Shown piece after piece: positions 12,414 through 23,634 of a stretch of 64,000 nucleotides of DNA. Origin of the DNA: Yamagishiella unicocca (taxonomy: Eukaryota > Chlorophyta > Chlorophyceae > Chlamydomonadales > Volvocaceae); contig BDSL01000030.1 in the NCBI GenBank assembly GCA_003116995.1, positions 248,001 to 312,000 on the forward strand, written 5' to 3'. A program made the translations under genes and the position numbers. Numbering within the stretch: position 1 is the first letter of the stretch; each line of letters starts with the position of its first letter. The notes beneath the pieces were generated by a model, which was given only the letters and a program-made list of their open reading frames with translations, did not search any database and had not been told where the DNA came from.

Positions 12414-15400
12414 AGCAGCAGCAGCAGGTATGTTGCGGACAGACCTGACACCTCTACCGCAGTGGTCGTGTCCTGGGTTGGCGGTGGGGGGGGGATGTCG
12501 ACTGTTCTCCAGCACAGAGCACGTGTTTATGCGCCCCGGAATCGGGTTTACACTCTAGGGGCCCCAAATGGGGTATATTGACTGAATTCCTTGCGCGTTC
12601 TGGGTTCGACATTTAGGTTTTGGGTTGCCCGCAGGTGTTGCGCATGAACTCTAACAACCTCGGCGGCCAGAAGCGGCCCCACGAGTTGATGGCTGGCGGC
12701 ATGGGGGCTGCCAATATGGAGGGCATGAGCAGGATGGTGCCGGTTTCGGGCGGCATGGGAATGGGCATGGGGGACCCGCTGCAGGCGCAGATGCAGCAGC
12801 AACAGCCGCCCCAGCCGCAGGCCCCTGGCCAGCAGCCCATGATGCCGCAGCAGCAGCCTGCACCCAAACGGCCGAAGACCGAGGACGTGCTAGGGCAGGT
12901 AGGACACAGGAGACGCGCCCAGCTGGCGAAACCATGGATAGCAGGAATCAGAAGTCCAGGCAGTGCAGATCCAGGGGGGCTGACATTGTTTTGGGGGGTC
13001 ATAGGTGACCTCTTAAGACTAAGACCAGATATAGTAAGTAATTGCCATGACTCCAATTCCAATCAACTAAATGCTGGCACAAACGCTGGTCATGCAGAAC
13101 ACGGGGACGTCATTGCTGGAGACCTTTGACGCAAAGCAGATCCGGGTGCATGTTGACCTCATACGAGCAGCAGCAGTAACGCAGAAGGCGCAGCAGCCGC
13201 CACCGGTTAACCCGGAGGACGCGTGCAAGGTACGTTGCCGCACGGGCCGGTGGCATGTATGCCAGGATGGCCGGATGGCATGTGGACCTGCTGGTCTTGG
13301 GACCAGATGGTGGGACTACGGAAGTTGGGTAGTGCGTCTGGGTGGGCTAATCGAGGAAGGCACGTGGCAACGTAACCAGGGCGCCAACGAGTGAATTGCT
13401 AAAGGCATGCTACAACGCAGCAATAGCAATGCTCAAGGCATGGCGTTTCAAGACGGGAGAATTGCTTACATGGAATGAATAATACTGCATTGACAACGCC
13501 GGCCTCGGGGTAGTGTGGTGTTAGCGGTGTACCTAAGGACGATGTACCATTCGTACCATGTGGTGATGTCTAAACTTGCAGGTCTGCATGCTTACGAAGC
13601 TGTCATTCGAGCCACCCGTCATATACTGCACGTCGTGCGGGCTGAAAATCAAGCGCGGGCAGATCTTTTACAGTACCCCACCGGAGCACGGTAACGACCT
13701 GAAGGGGTACTTCTGCCATCAGTGCTTTTCCGACCAGAAGGGAGAGCGCATCGCTGTGGAGGGCGTGTCGATAAAGAAGACGGACCTCGTGGTAAGCCAA
13801 GTGTGCGATAGGCGAACTGCCCAGCAGCAGGGAAAACGCACCAGAAAAAAAGGGAAGTGTACGAAACGGTGGGCAGTTGCCTTGGTGCATTGAATGGAGC
13901 ACATGCGCTGTCTGGGTGGAAGCGTCTTGGAGCGTGCTGACACCTTGTTGCCATGTGGTCCGAAGCAGGCCGCGTTCCACAGTGCCATGATCTCCTCCCT
14001 GCCTGCTTTGCAATTGTCCGTAACCGTAGAAGCGGAAGAACGACGAGGAAATCGAGGAAGGCTGGGTGCAGTGTGACAACTGCCAGGGTTGGGTGCATCA
14101 GATCTGCGGGATGTTCAACAAGGGCCGCAACAATAACGATGTACACTACCTGTGCCCGGAGTGCCTTGCGTATGGTTATGAGTGTGGGCACCGGCAACGG
14201 ACGGAGGTGAGTTATGTCGCCGCTTGTAATGGAGGAACATGAATCGGGGAAGCTAGGGACGCTGGTGAACTACCGTGCAATAGCCGTATGCCATTCACAA
14301 CAGGAAGCAACTATGTAACGGAGAAGAGTATGCATGTGCCTGCAGCATAAATTGCGTGAGGGTTTCCTACGACAAAGGTACTGAATTTTGCTCAAAACCC
14401 CCTTTTTCGCGCGTAGATTCGACCGCAGGCTATGCTCGAAGCGAAGGATCTGCCGACTAGCAAACTGAGCGAGTGGATTACGGAGCGCCTCAACCGGGAG
14501 CTGGAGGGGGAACGCATTCGGCGAGCTGAGCAGCAGGTGAGCGGCTTTGATAGAGCAAACGGGTCTGGGTCAGACGAATGGATTGACAGGATCCTGTCGA
14601 GGACGCTGTCTTGTCTCCCGTGGGATTTATCGCTAGCTCTGGCGTCGCACGGAAATCCTATCAGCGGAAGGTGAGCAACTTGCCGTGTAATTCCTCACCG
14701 CAGGGCAAGCAGCCGCACGAGGTGCCGGCGCCGGAGCCACTGACCGTACGGATGATAAACAGCGTCATGAAAAAGTGCGAGGCGAAACCTAAGTTTCACG
14801 AGACCTTCTCTCCGGACGGCTACGCATCCGAGTTCGGGTACCGCCAAAAGGTGCTGCTGCTGTTCCAGAGCCTCGACGGCGTGGACGTCTGCCTCTTCTG
14901 CATGTACGTGCAGGAGTACGGCAGGGACTGTGCCGCGCCGAACACCAACGTTGTGTACTTGTCGTACCTGGACTCGGTCAAATACTTCCGGCCGGAGATC
15001 CCGTGTGCGCTTGGGCCCAACGTTTCGCTGCGCACCTTCGTGTACCACCAACTGCTGATAGCCTACATCCAGTTTGTGCGGCACATGGGCTTCGAGCAGA
15101 TGTACATCTGGGCGTGCCCGCCAATGCAGGTATGGTTGGGCGGTCGGTGGGGGGGAGGTGGACCGCCTTGATATTGGATTGAGTGGCGTCGGCAAGTTAC
15201 CCTATATGCCGAGGGTTGGATGCTTTTCTACCCCGGTCCCCTCCCGCTGTTGCCTCCCGAACATCCCACCACTCCTGACGTGACGCCCTGGGCGCGCTAT
15301 GGTGCAGGGCGACGACTACATCTTGTACTGCCACCCGACGAAGCAAAAGACGCCACGCTCGGACCGGCTGCGCATGTGGTACATTGACATGCTCAAGCTG

Positions 15401-17746
15401 GCGCGCGAGGAGGGCATTGTGGAGCACTTGTCCACGCTGTGGGACACGTACTTCGAGGGCGGGCGGGATCACCGCATGGAAAAGTGCAGCGCCATGTACA
15501 TTCCCTACATGGATGGGGACTACTGGCCTGGTGAGGAGCAATGTCGTCATAAGATCTGGAACGGCCCATGTCGGCGTAATCCCTAGGAGTACCGCTCTCC
15601 GCTGTCTTGGCGTGCCTGAAGCCGGGGTAGCCGCCCGCTGAACTTAGAAGCACTGCCATGCCTTTCAATATCATTTTAAGGACAGTCCAAGTCAACCTAC
15701 TGTCCAGGCATGGTAAGCATGCCTGTGCGGTTTTCATGTCCACAGGGGAGGCGGAGAACCAGCTCGCCACCATAACGGAACACCAGCGAGGCGGCAAGGG
15801 GCCCAAAAAGGGCGCCACCAGCTCGACCGGTGCCTCTGTGCCCAGCCGCAAGGCGGGGACCAAGGGCAAGCGCTACGGCGGTGGACCAGCAACAACGGAC
15901 GAGCAGCTGATGTCGCGGCTGGGCGAGATTCTGGGCGGCAACATGAGGGAGGACTTTATCGTCGTGCACATGCAGCGGCCGTGCACCTTCTGCCGGGCGC
16001 ACATCCGCGGGCCCAACATCGTGTACCGGTGGGTCGGGGCCCGCGCGTGGCTCTTCTATAGCAAAGTTGCTAGCGGCGACACTGCTTAGGGGGTTAAAGC
16101 AAATGTTGGCTCCTGAAGCTCGGTGCAGCTATTATTTGCTACTGATCGGCTACTCATCAGCAATGTCTTTGTGCAGTAATGTCGTGTGTGGGTTGGGTCA
16201 CTGAAACGTGGACATGCTGGATGCTCTTCCGCCACGAACTAGGTACCGTGCACCGCCCGGCACAACGCCGCCGAAGGCTGCCCCCGAGCGCAAGTTTGAG
16301 GGCATCAAGCTGGAGGGCAGCGGCGTGTCCGTACCGTCGGGCACCGTATCGTCCCTGACAATCTGCGAGGCGTGCTTCCGCGATGAGGAGACGCGGTTGT
16401 TGACGGGTCAGCAGCAGCGGCTACCCGCGGGTGTCATGCCCTCGGACTTGACGGTAGAGAAGCTGGAGGAGGAGCCCATTTGGGAGCGCGACCCGGACGG
16501 CGACATGGAAAGCGAGTTCTTCGAGACACGACAGGTGTGTCACATTAAGGCCTCATCGGACACAATCGTTGAGTCCTTATAATTTCATGCCAGCAGTCAT
16601 TGCAGCTGCATGTCTCGGCATTCGTCCGACAAAAGATATGACGTTAAACACGCGTACGCATCGGGCCAGTCCGTGTCCCACCTGTCCAGACGAATTCGAT
16701 TGTTCCTGACTACCTATGCCTTCTCTTTCCGCAGACGTTCCTCTCGCTGTGCCAGGGCAACCACTACCAGTTTGACACGCTACGGCGCGCGAAGCACAGC
16801 AGCATGATGGTCCTGTACCACCTGCACAACCCGCACTCGCCGGCGTTCGCCAGCAGCTGCAACGTGTGCAATGCCGAAATCGAGCCCGGCATGGGGTTCC
16901 GCTGCACGGTCTGCTCGGACTTCGACATGTGCGCCAGCTGCAAGTTCAACGTCGGCCACGTGCACCCCGTCGTGGTGGGTACGGGTCATGGGCGCAGGGG
17001 GAAGGATAACTTGCGAAACGTTCACTGCAATTAAGTTACGAGTTGGGGTCGAGGGACGACACGGGGGGTTATCACGAACCGTCGGTACAGGCCATGCCCT
17101 TTTCGCAGTCAATGTGTACGACGCTTGTCATAATTGCTCTTCTCCCTCGGGCTTCGTTCTGCCGAACGCAGCCGCACAAGCGTGCGCTGGACGAGACGCG
17201 GCAACGGCTGACGGAGGCGGAAAGGCGCGAGCGGAACGAGCAGCTGCAGAAAACCCTGGCGCTGCTGGTGCACGCATGCAGCTGCCACAACAGCGCGTGC
17301 GGCAGCAATAGCTGCCGAAAGGTCAAGCAGCTGTTCCAGCACGCGGTGCACTGCCAGGCAAAGGTCACTGGCGGCTGCCAGCTCTGTAAGAAAATGTGGT
17401 GCCTCCTCAACCTGCACGCCAAGAGCTGCACGCGGGCCGACTGCCCCGTGCCGCGCTGCAAGTAAGTCCTACATATATGTGCGTCCACCCTATTTTGCGT
17501 TGTTCCAAGGGAGGTTGTAGCCGCTGTGGAAGCTCCTATCCTTTGCGGCTTTACTTGGACTGTTGGTCCTGCATCATGCAGTGTGGGATGCACTAATTGG
17601 GTTACGCGCTTCTTGTTGGTGCTCCTTGCAGAGAACTGAAGGAGCTGCGCCGGCGACAGACCAACCGCCAGGAGGAGAAGCGCCGCGCCGCCTATGCTGC
17701 AATGCTGCGGCAGCAGATGGTGGCGCAGCAGCAGCGGCCGATGTAA
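9892..17746 (+). CDS. HAC1: Plant-type p300/CBP histone acetyltransferase (HAC1-like)
   Basis: Eighteen exons close in phase to 1,622 residues: 9892-10001, 10074-10182, 10252-10764, 10836-10878, 10942-12005, 12170-12427, 12635-12898, 13098-13229, 13582-13791, 14030-14206, 14417-14536, 14704-15129, 15308-15530, 15746-16028, 16243-16534, 16735-16974, 17172-17461 and 17632-17746. Domains in order are a KIX-like helix bundle (~15-95), a Met/Pro/Gly/Asn-rich region, TAZ1 (~545-640, with [14 protein letters not shown]), two polyQ runs, a RING/PHD part (~830-960), the HAT core (~1005-1220, with [16 protein letters not shown] and YIWACPP), a ZZ finger (~1435-1480) and TAZ2 (~1510-1590). There is no bromodomain, as in plant HACs. 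It is expected to acetylate nucleosomal histones as a nuclear coactivator. The exact start is uncertain. Confidence 0.94.
10183..10251 (+). other. GC-AG intron in HAC
   Basis: This 69-nt intron starts GCAAGT and ends GCGCAG. Only this donor joins the KIX halves in frame: RSANSK on the left to [13 protein letters not shown] on the right. The downstream GT in the same hexamer breaks the frame. GC-AG introns are a known minority class whose donors otherwise match the consensus, as here. Confidence 0.75.
11070..11321 (+). repeat. 18-bp coding minisatellite (MVPNGG hexapeptide)
   Basis: Fourteen tandem 18-bp units sit in HAC exon 5, each encoding Met-Val-Pro-Asn-Gly-Gly, with one unit ending Gly-Cys. 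Copies differ at synonymous third positions (GTC/GTG/GTT, CCC/CCA/CCG, AAC/AAT), so the protein repeat is more uniform than the DNA. Confidence 0.95.
12233..12427 (+). repeat. CAG/CAA polyglutamine tracts in HAC
   Basis: Two runs of mixed CAG and CAA codons encode 14 glutamines (12233-12274) and 32 glutamines (12332-12427), directly after the TAZ1 finger. The second run ends at the exon 6 donor, where the last CAG forms the CAG/GTATGT splice site. Confidence 0.95.
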
Positions 17747-18719
17747 CGTGGAAACCAGCTTCCATCGGCTGTGCAACATGGGTGGCGTAAATAGGACGAC
17801 TTGAGTCGGCGCCGCTGCACTTGACAGCGGCGCTGCTTTTTCATGTGGGTTACGGCGGCTGGATCAGCTGTGTGGTGCATTGGGTCTCATTGGTGCCATG
17901 GGCGATATGTTACGACCGGACGAGCACGTGGGTCCAATGCTTACGGCGCGCATACGATTTCGTAACTACGGGCTATGGAGGCGCCGTGTGCATGTTCTGA
18001 TTGCATGAACCTGTCCATGATTTATCGGTGGTTCCGCGTAGCAGTACTTGCTGCCGGGACATCCTGTGTGGGCGATTAAAGATACTAACACTGGGTGGGC
18101 TGGGGTGGCATACAGCAGCAAACGATATAGCTGAATCCATAATGTGGGTGCTGTGGGTTCTAGGGTTCACCTCGCTTGCCTGTGGGTTCTTGAGAGGTAC
18201 GTGTACGGTCTCTCTCACCTGCAACCAGGCAGCAAAATCGCTGCGCGGTACATTCGATGTCTTTGTCGATCGCGCACGCCTGTGCTCGGTGGCGTGGATG
18301 AGGGCCTGTACTCAATGGGACCTCGGTTTTGCTTGCGGTGTCTGCGCTTCCGTGCAGGAGATGTTGGGGGGGGCCATTCAAAAGGATAGGCTTGCACACT
18401 TGACTGGTGCATGCGCTTGATGTCTTCACCCAGTGTTTGGGTTCCGATGTTGAAACCCGTTTTCTTTAGGACTCAAAACGTGTTGGCCTATTTGCGGGCG
18501 GCGCCTACCTCGTCACACTGGCATACCTCGGCCTGCTGCGCCTGTTTCTGCCCGTTGTTGAGCGGGAACGGCGCAATGTACTATTTTACCCTTCGTGCGC
18601 TCCACATTGACGGGCATATCTTCGCCCTGTCTCGTTATTCACTGTATACTCGTCCCAGCAAATGTACGAGGCTCGTATTAAATCCTACGGTTCGTGCATA
18701 ATTGCCAATGCGACTCGTT

Positions 18720-18724
18720 GTAAC
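18720..18724 (+). terminator. TGTAA poly(A) signal, HAC
   Basis: TGTAA lies about 970 nt after the HAC stop codon and before the convergent gene's own signal. It is a candidate poly(A) signal, implying a long 3' untranslated region. Confidence 0.4.
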
Positions 18725-19179
18725 GGAAAACCGTCGAATAAGCATTCCTGATTAATACACGGTTGCTGACCTTCATCCCAGCAGACTGTTGCATGGTAGA
18801 ATCGCAAGCCTAGGACGGTAATCCGGCCCTGAGGCACGGTCAGATCCACCGCCCGCATCACATACCACCTCATCGCCACTAGCAACCCTCCATCGATCGT
18901 CCCAACTGCGTGCTGCCGTACCATCTGCTCGCGACCCAAGCTGTGTGTCCCATTATCCGACACACAACATCCTGCGCATCAGCGAGGGGAAGCACACAAG
19001 ACACAACCTTGAACACGGCGCGGCCTCCACGCTATTGCGGACTGGACGCCATGTAGCATACCCGGTACCTGTGCGTGGCTTTCAAGTGAGACCCAAACAT
19101 GACACCTGGCTGCAGGGGCTGGGTCTCGACAGAGAAAGCATGCAAACAGCGCCGCAGTGGAGCGTATCACCCCGTCACC

Positions 19180-19184
19180 TTACA
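19180..19184 (-). terminator. TGTAA poly(A) signal, CPP1-like gene
   Basis: TTACA on the plus strand is TGTAA on the minus strand, about 590 nt beyond the stop of the CPP1-like gene. Confidence 0.4.
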
Positions 19185-19774
19185 GCCGGGCGTCCCCACC
19201 CATCATCGCTGCTCTCACCCCAGCAGGGTTCCTGAAACAGACCGGTATGGAAAGGCGAGTCCTTCACCGTAGTTGGAGAAATTAAGGGAACTTCACCAGA
19301 GAAAACCGTTTGTGCCGCTCAAAGACGGCTTCTGGCGCTAGTCCAACCCTCCTCGCATGCAACGCGCTAGCAGCCTAGAGCGTCCAGCCCCTGACTTGCA
19401 TTCCTTAACACCGACCTCCATGAAATTCAACCAACGCTTCCTACTCCCTTCGTATGCTTAGCCCCTCCCTCGTGGCCTCGTCTCTTTGCGATCCGTCACA
19501 ACGAGCATTAATGTTTGCCTCTCGCTATGGTACACTGGTGCACAGCTCTCCAAAACTCTTGCGTCTCCAGCTAACATATCTGAGGACCTTCACGACGTAA
19601 TCGTCCGAATGTCGCGAGGCCTCACCGAACTGTACATGCCGCCGCAAACCGACACCTTTCCCCCTGCTCTCGTTTACGCCATGTTGCCCTGCCCTGCCAC
19701 TCGTGTTGCTGCCCGCGCCGCTCCATCAACTCCACGGGCTCTCCGCAGCCCAACCCAACACCATGTGCTGACGA

Positions 19775-22624
19775 CTACACCAGGAAGATGCTGCCCAGGG
19801 CAACCAGCACGATGACCACTTCCGACACAAACACGCCCGGCGAGCTGAAGTTCTGCGAGACGCAAGATATGGGTTGGGGCCACAGGGTGGGTGGTCTCAA
19901 CGAGTCATCGACACACCGCATCACCAACGCCCAGCAGTGGCTCCAGCGGCAGCGTCCCGTTACCTAGGCGACTTCCGCAATCAGGCATGCGCAAACTCGT
20001 TTTCAAGGGCGCAGGTTCGCATTCTCGCCATCCAGCGCATCCCGACAGCTTCCCCAGCTCCCCCCATTGCACCCCAAGATACGGGTACCCCGGATAATCC
20101 CCATACCCGACCCCATCCCTCCTTCCCGCTCCACATCACTCCACTTACTCCGATGGGTACGATGTCCACCCGCAGCCAGCTTTCAATGCCCGTACCGATG
20201 AGCGCACCGGCGAAGAGGCAGCCGATCATAAGGGCCGTAGCCTTGCCTGGCAGTGGCAGGACGCATTGGTGGGGTCAGGGAATGACAAACTATGGGCCAC
20301 CGCTACGGGCCATAATGGGGTCAGGGAATGACAAACTATGGGCCACCGCTACGGGCCATAATGGCCCGCCTGGAGCCCTCAGCGCTGCTTCTTACACATC
20401 GTTCCATACTCTGGGACAGCCCCTTTCCTCTTTTGGTTCACCCTATAGCGACATGAAGGTTGTCTTGTCCCCGCATCCGCTCGGCAGCGCCAGAAATTCT
20501 ACGAGTTCCACCTGCCAATATCGCCTGCCAGCTCCACTTCTGTAATTGCTGTCTGCGGCAGTGCGAAACCTCCCTCCTCCGCCCTCGCTCACCCACGGCC
20601 CCAACCAAGACCCAAGACCTCGCAACCACCATCACCCTATTGCCACGACTCAGCTGCCACAGCGCAGCATCAGCTCCGCGGGTTGCGATCATCACCCGAC
20701 AGATCCCGTCCGTTGCCTCCATCCCTGGTATTCCCGCTTGACGTCCCATCCTCCCCGTCCCCTTCCCGCTCCCCCCCCCTTCCCCGCCGGCTCTCACCTA
20801 GGCCCATCTTCTTGTTCTCCCGCAGGCTGTACACCGCGTACCCTAGCGCCAGAGCGATCTGCAGCCCCGCGGTCTCCGCAAGCTGGGCTTCCGGCGACTC
20901 CAACAGCGCCTAGGAGGGATTTTGAGACGCGGGAGGCGCGTCGGCGGTCGCGTGGGTTCGTACCCAACGAACGTCGGGCCACGTGGGTGGCCACGTGTGC
21001 GGGCGGCATCGCTGCGGCTTCATATGGCCACCGCACAGGGCCCCGGAGGCCCCGGAGCCTCGATGCGCGTTGCTGATGAGCAAACGCTGCCTGGGGGTAG
21101 CGACAGCTTCAACACCCCGGCCGCCATCGCTGGACAGAACATAATCCGCAGGGCACTACAGAGTCCCGCACCCTGGGCCAGGCGCCCGTGCGCACCTGCA
21201 CCAACGACCACAGCGCAAGCCCACCGAAGACGCCGCTCTGCACCAACAGCGTCCGCTGGTTGCTGGGCACCGCGAAACCGACAGGCAGGCCTCCCGCCGG
21301 CAGCTTGGGCGCTGACACCTTGGACATAGCGGCGCCGAGGCCGCTGGCTTGCTTCTGCGAGGGCAGCGGCAGCGACTGTGTCATGTTCAACAGGCGGCAG
21401 CACCTAGCAGCGGCGCCACGCAGCGTACCATGGCTTTGGTGGCGGTGCCCCGTTTGGGGGTGGCGGGTACATCCGCGTATCGGACGCTTGTCGACACCTC
21501 CACCTCCCCCGTGATACGGCGCTTCATGCTGCGCATGAAGAGGATGTCTGCGGGGATCAGGACAGGCGCGAGAACACAGGGCAGGATCAGGGCAAGGGCC
21601 TGAAAGGACGGTGAGCGTGGGCGTGCTATTCCATACCAAATAGCGACTAGCAACCCTCAACATTCTGCGGACTGTCTGGTTTGCTGATCGTAGCGAAGAA
21701 GGGATTAGCGCGCTCACGCAACGGTCAGCAAATCAACCCTGTTTACGAAACCCGAGCTGCTTAGGTTAGGTGTGGTAACGGTGATGCTCTCCCGGGGTAC
21801 CCGGCGCCCTGGGTGCCGTTGTTGGGGGCGCAATGATGGTACGGCTGCTGGCATGTTTGCGCTGGCTCTGAGATTGCGAAAGGCTGCAATGCCTTTGTAC
21901 CACACTAGTTCCCCTTCCTCCCCATCCTGAGGCGCGCGTACCGTAAGCGCTCTCAATTTCCACCACCTGACCAGTTTCGAGGGAGCAGGACGTGGTGAAG
22001 GAGATGGGAGGGGGGGGGGATACGGGCGTGGCTTACATAAAATATCTTTAGGGTAGGCAGGCAGGTCCCCCAACAACAGTCTTCCAAGGAGCGCAGCATT
22101 CTTTTAATTGAGAGCATGACGATTAGTGAGGCGCTGCCTGTCCGTTTTGGGTCAGTGAAAAGACCTGCCCTATCAATCGTGTGGACGAACCCAGAGTTTG
22201 CCCAGCCAGGAGACCCTGGGTTGAAAACTTTCAATGCAGCGTGAATTGTGTCTGTTTCATTAGGTGAGCTCAGGTCATGCCTTTCCTTTGAGTTCGCACA
22301 ACCCCGGCTGCACCATCAATCAAGGCAAAGCCAGGCTTGTCGTCATTCCCGCGCGTGGCTATAAAGAGAATATAGATATACCTTATCCATATCCCCGTCA
22401 GCCGCTGCCAGCTTCCGATTCTTTGCCTGCAATATCTCCTCAAAGCTGGCGCTCGTGGTGACGTCCAATAGCTTGCAGGCATCCTCTGCTGTCAGTCGCG
22501 TCACTGGTGGCAAGTCTTCCGCTGATGCTCGAGGCCTCCACAAAACTGCTCCACGGGCTGATGCATGGCCGACTCTTGTCGCGTGCGTAAAGCCGCGCAA
22601 GGGAATGGGGCGAAACCCAAACAT
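19775..22624 (-). CDS. CPP1: CPP1/CDF1-like chloroplast J-like membrane protein (DUF3353)
   Basis: Seven exons close in phase to 284 residues: 22624-22382, 21966-21942, 21547-21429, 21375-21196, 20909-20798, 20246-20149 and 19852-19775. The N-terminus is Arg/Ala/Ser-rich with few acidic residues, as in a plastid transit peptide. It is followed by a J-like region, DACKLLDVTTSASFEEILQA, and then EIESAYDILFMRSMKRRITGEV. The C-terminal half has four hydrophobic stretches, around residues 175, 200, 245 and 275. This matches plant CPP1 (chaperone-like protein of POR1; CDF1), a thylakoid and envelope protein that stabilises protochlorophyllide oxidoreductase. Exon 2 is only 25 nt. The family call is firm; the POR role is inferred from land-plant homologues. 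Confidence 0.88.
20271..20362. repeat. 46-bp perfect direct duplication in CPP1 intron
   Basis: Two identical 46-bp units (20271-20316 and 20317-20362) lie side by side in the intron between exons 5 and 6 of the CPP1-like gene. Each unit holds a small inverted repeat, ATGGGCC...GGGCCAT. Confidence 0.9.
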
Positions 22625-23634
22625 CTCGTTCGCACGTTGATGTACGTTGGGCTAATTACTGGGCCCTTTCGTGGGGGCGAAGGGTGACTATGTTTCTGAA
22701 CCACTCGCCGTGTGCAACAGTTATCACAACTCAGGAACGGAAAGTGCAATCGGAACGTTTAACTTGTCTTACAAGGACGTCCTGCCAAGTAGTTATGTCA
22801 TAGAGAGTCATATAGCGTCACAATCCTGGACCCATGCGACCAGCTGTCGTTCATTCAACGCTACGCGCCTGCGCAGCATGCTTCTAGCCTACCCATCTGC
22901 AACCCATGAACTCAGTCCGATATTTTCTTACGGCGTCCCAGTTGCGCTTTGCACAGGTCGTTGGTGCAAGAAACCCGCAAGAGCTACCTATGTTGTAAAA
23001 AGCCTGCTGTCCAAACACTATCATCACCATTCGTAACCTGCAACGCCGACCTCCAATGTTCCACCACGAAGCACGATTAGCCTCCGACCCGCGCCCTACC
23101 TTTCGACTTACGCACTCAGTAGTCCACATACTCCCATTCGGCACTCCCAATCTAAATTTGGCGCGCGCGTCAAGTACCGGACTACCGAGGGCCTCCCAGC
23201 CGCTGTCCCCCCCTTGCCGCACTGCTGTTGCTGGGTTCAACGCTTAGTCGCCTACCAACCATAGACCACAATTTCGTCCCTGGACCGATTCGCCAAGACC
23301 CTGGGCCCAAAACGACACCACGTCGAGCAACGCGGCACGCGGTGGGACCCCCAATCATGGCAACCCCATCATGGCACCTGGGTACTCGCCCAAGAGCGTG
23401 TATCTGCCTGGTGCAGTGCAGGCGCATGGCAACAGCGAAGGCAGACCGTGACCTGCGCGCACTCCGCAACGCTCCCAGGCTCCTTATCTGCGGCAACCAT
23501 GGGCACTGGAAGCCGCTTCCCCGCAGCACCGCTGCGGCCCGAAAGTCCGGTGCCCCCCCCCCCAAATTTTCCGCCATCCCCTCCCAACCCCAAGACCGTT
23601 GCCGGCCCGCCATCCCCCCTCCTGCATGCTTCCT
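22625..23634. other. Intergenic region between CPP1 and eIF3b
   Basis: This kilobase lies between the CPP1-like start and the eIF3b stop, both on the minus strand. It should contain the CPP1 promoter and the eIF3b 3' untranslated region. No coding feature is supported. Confidence 0.5.
22769..22773 (-). terminator. Possible TGTAA poly(A) signal, eIF3b
   Basis: A minus-strand TGTAA lies about 860 nt past the eIF3b stop and shortly before the CPP1 start. It is the candidate signal I noticed, but the distance is long. Confidence 0.3.

Larger units (their letters stand above)
17747..19774. other. Convergent 3' region of HAC and CPP1
   Basis: HAC on the plus strand and CPP1 on the minus strand end tail to tail here. 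Plus-strand TGTAA at 18720 and minus-strand TGTAA at 19180-19184 divide the region into two 3' untranslated regions. No further gene is supported. Confidence 0.5.
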
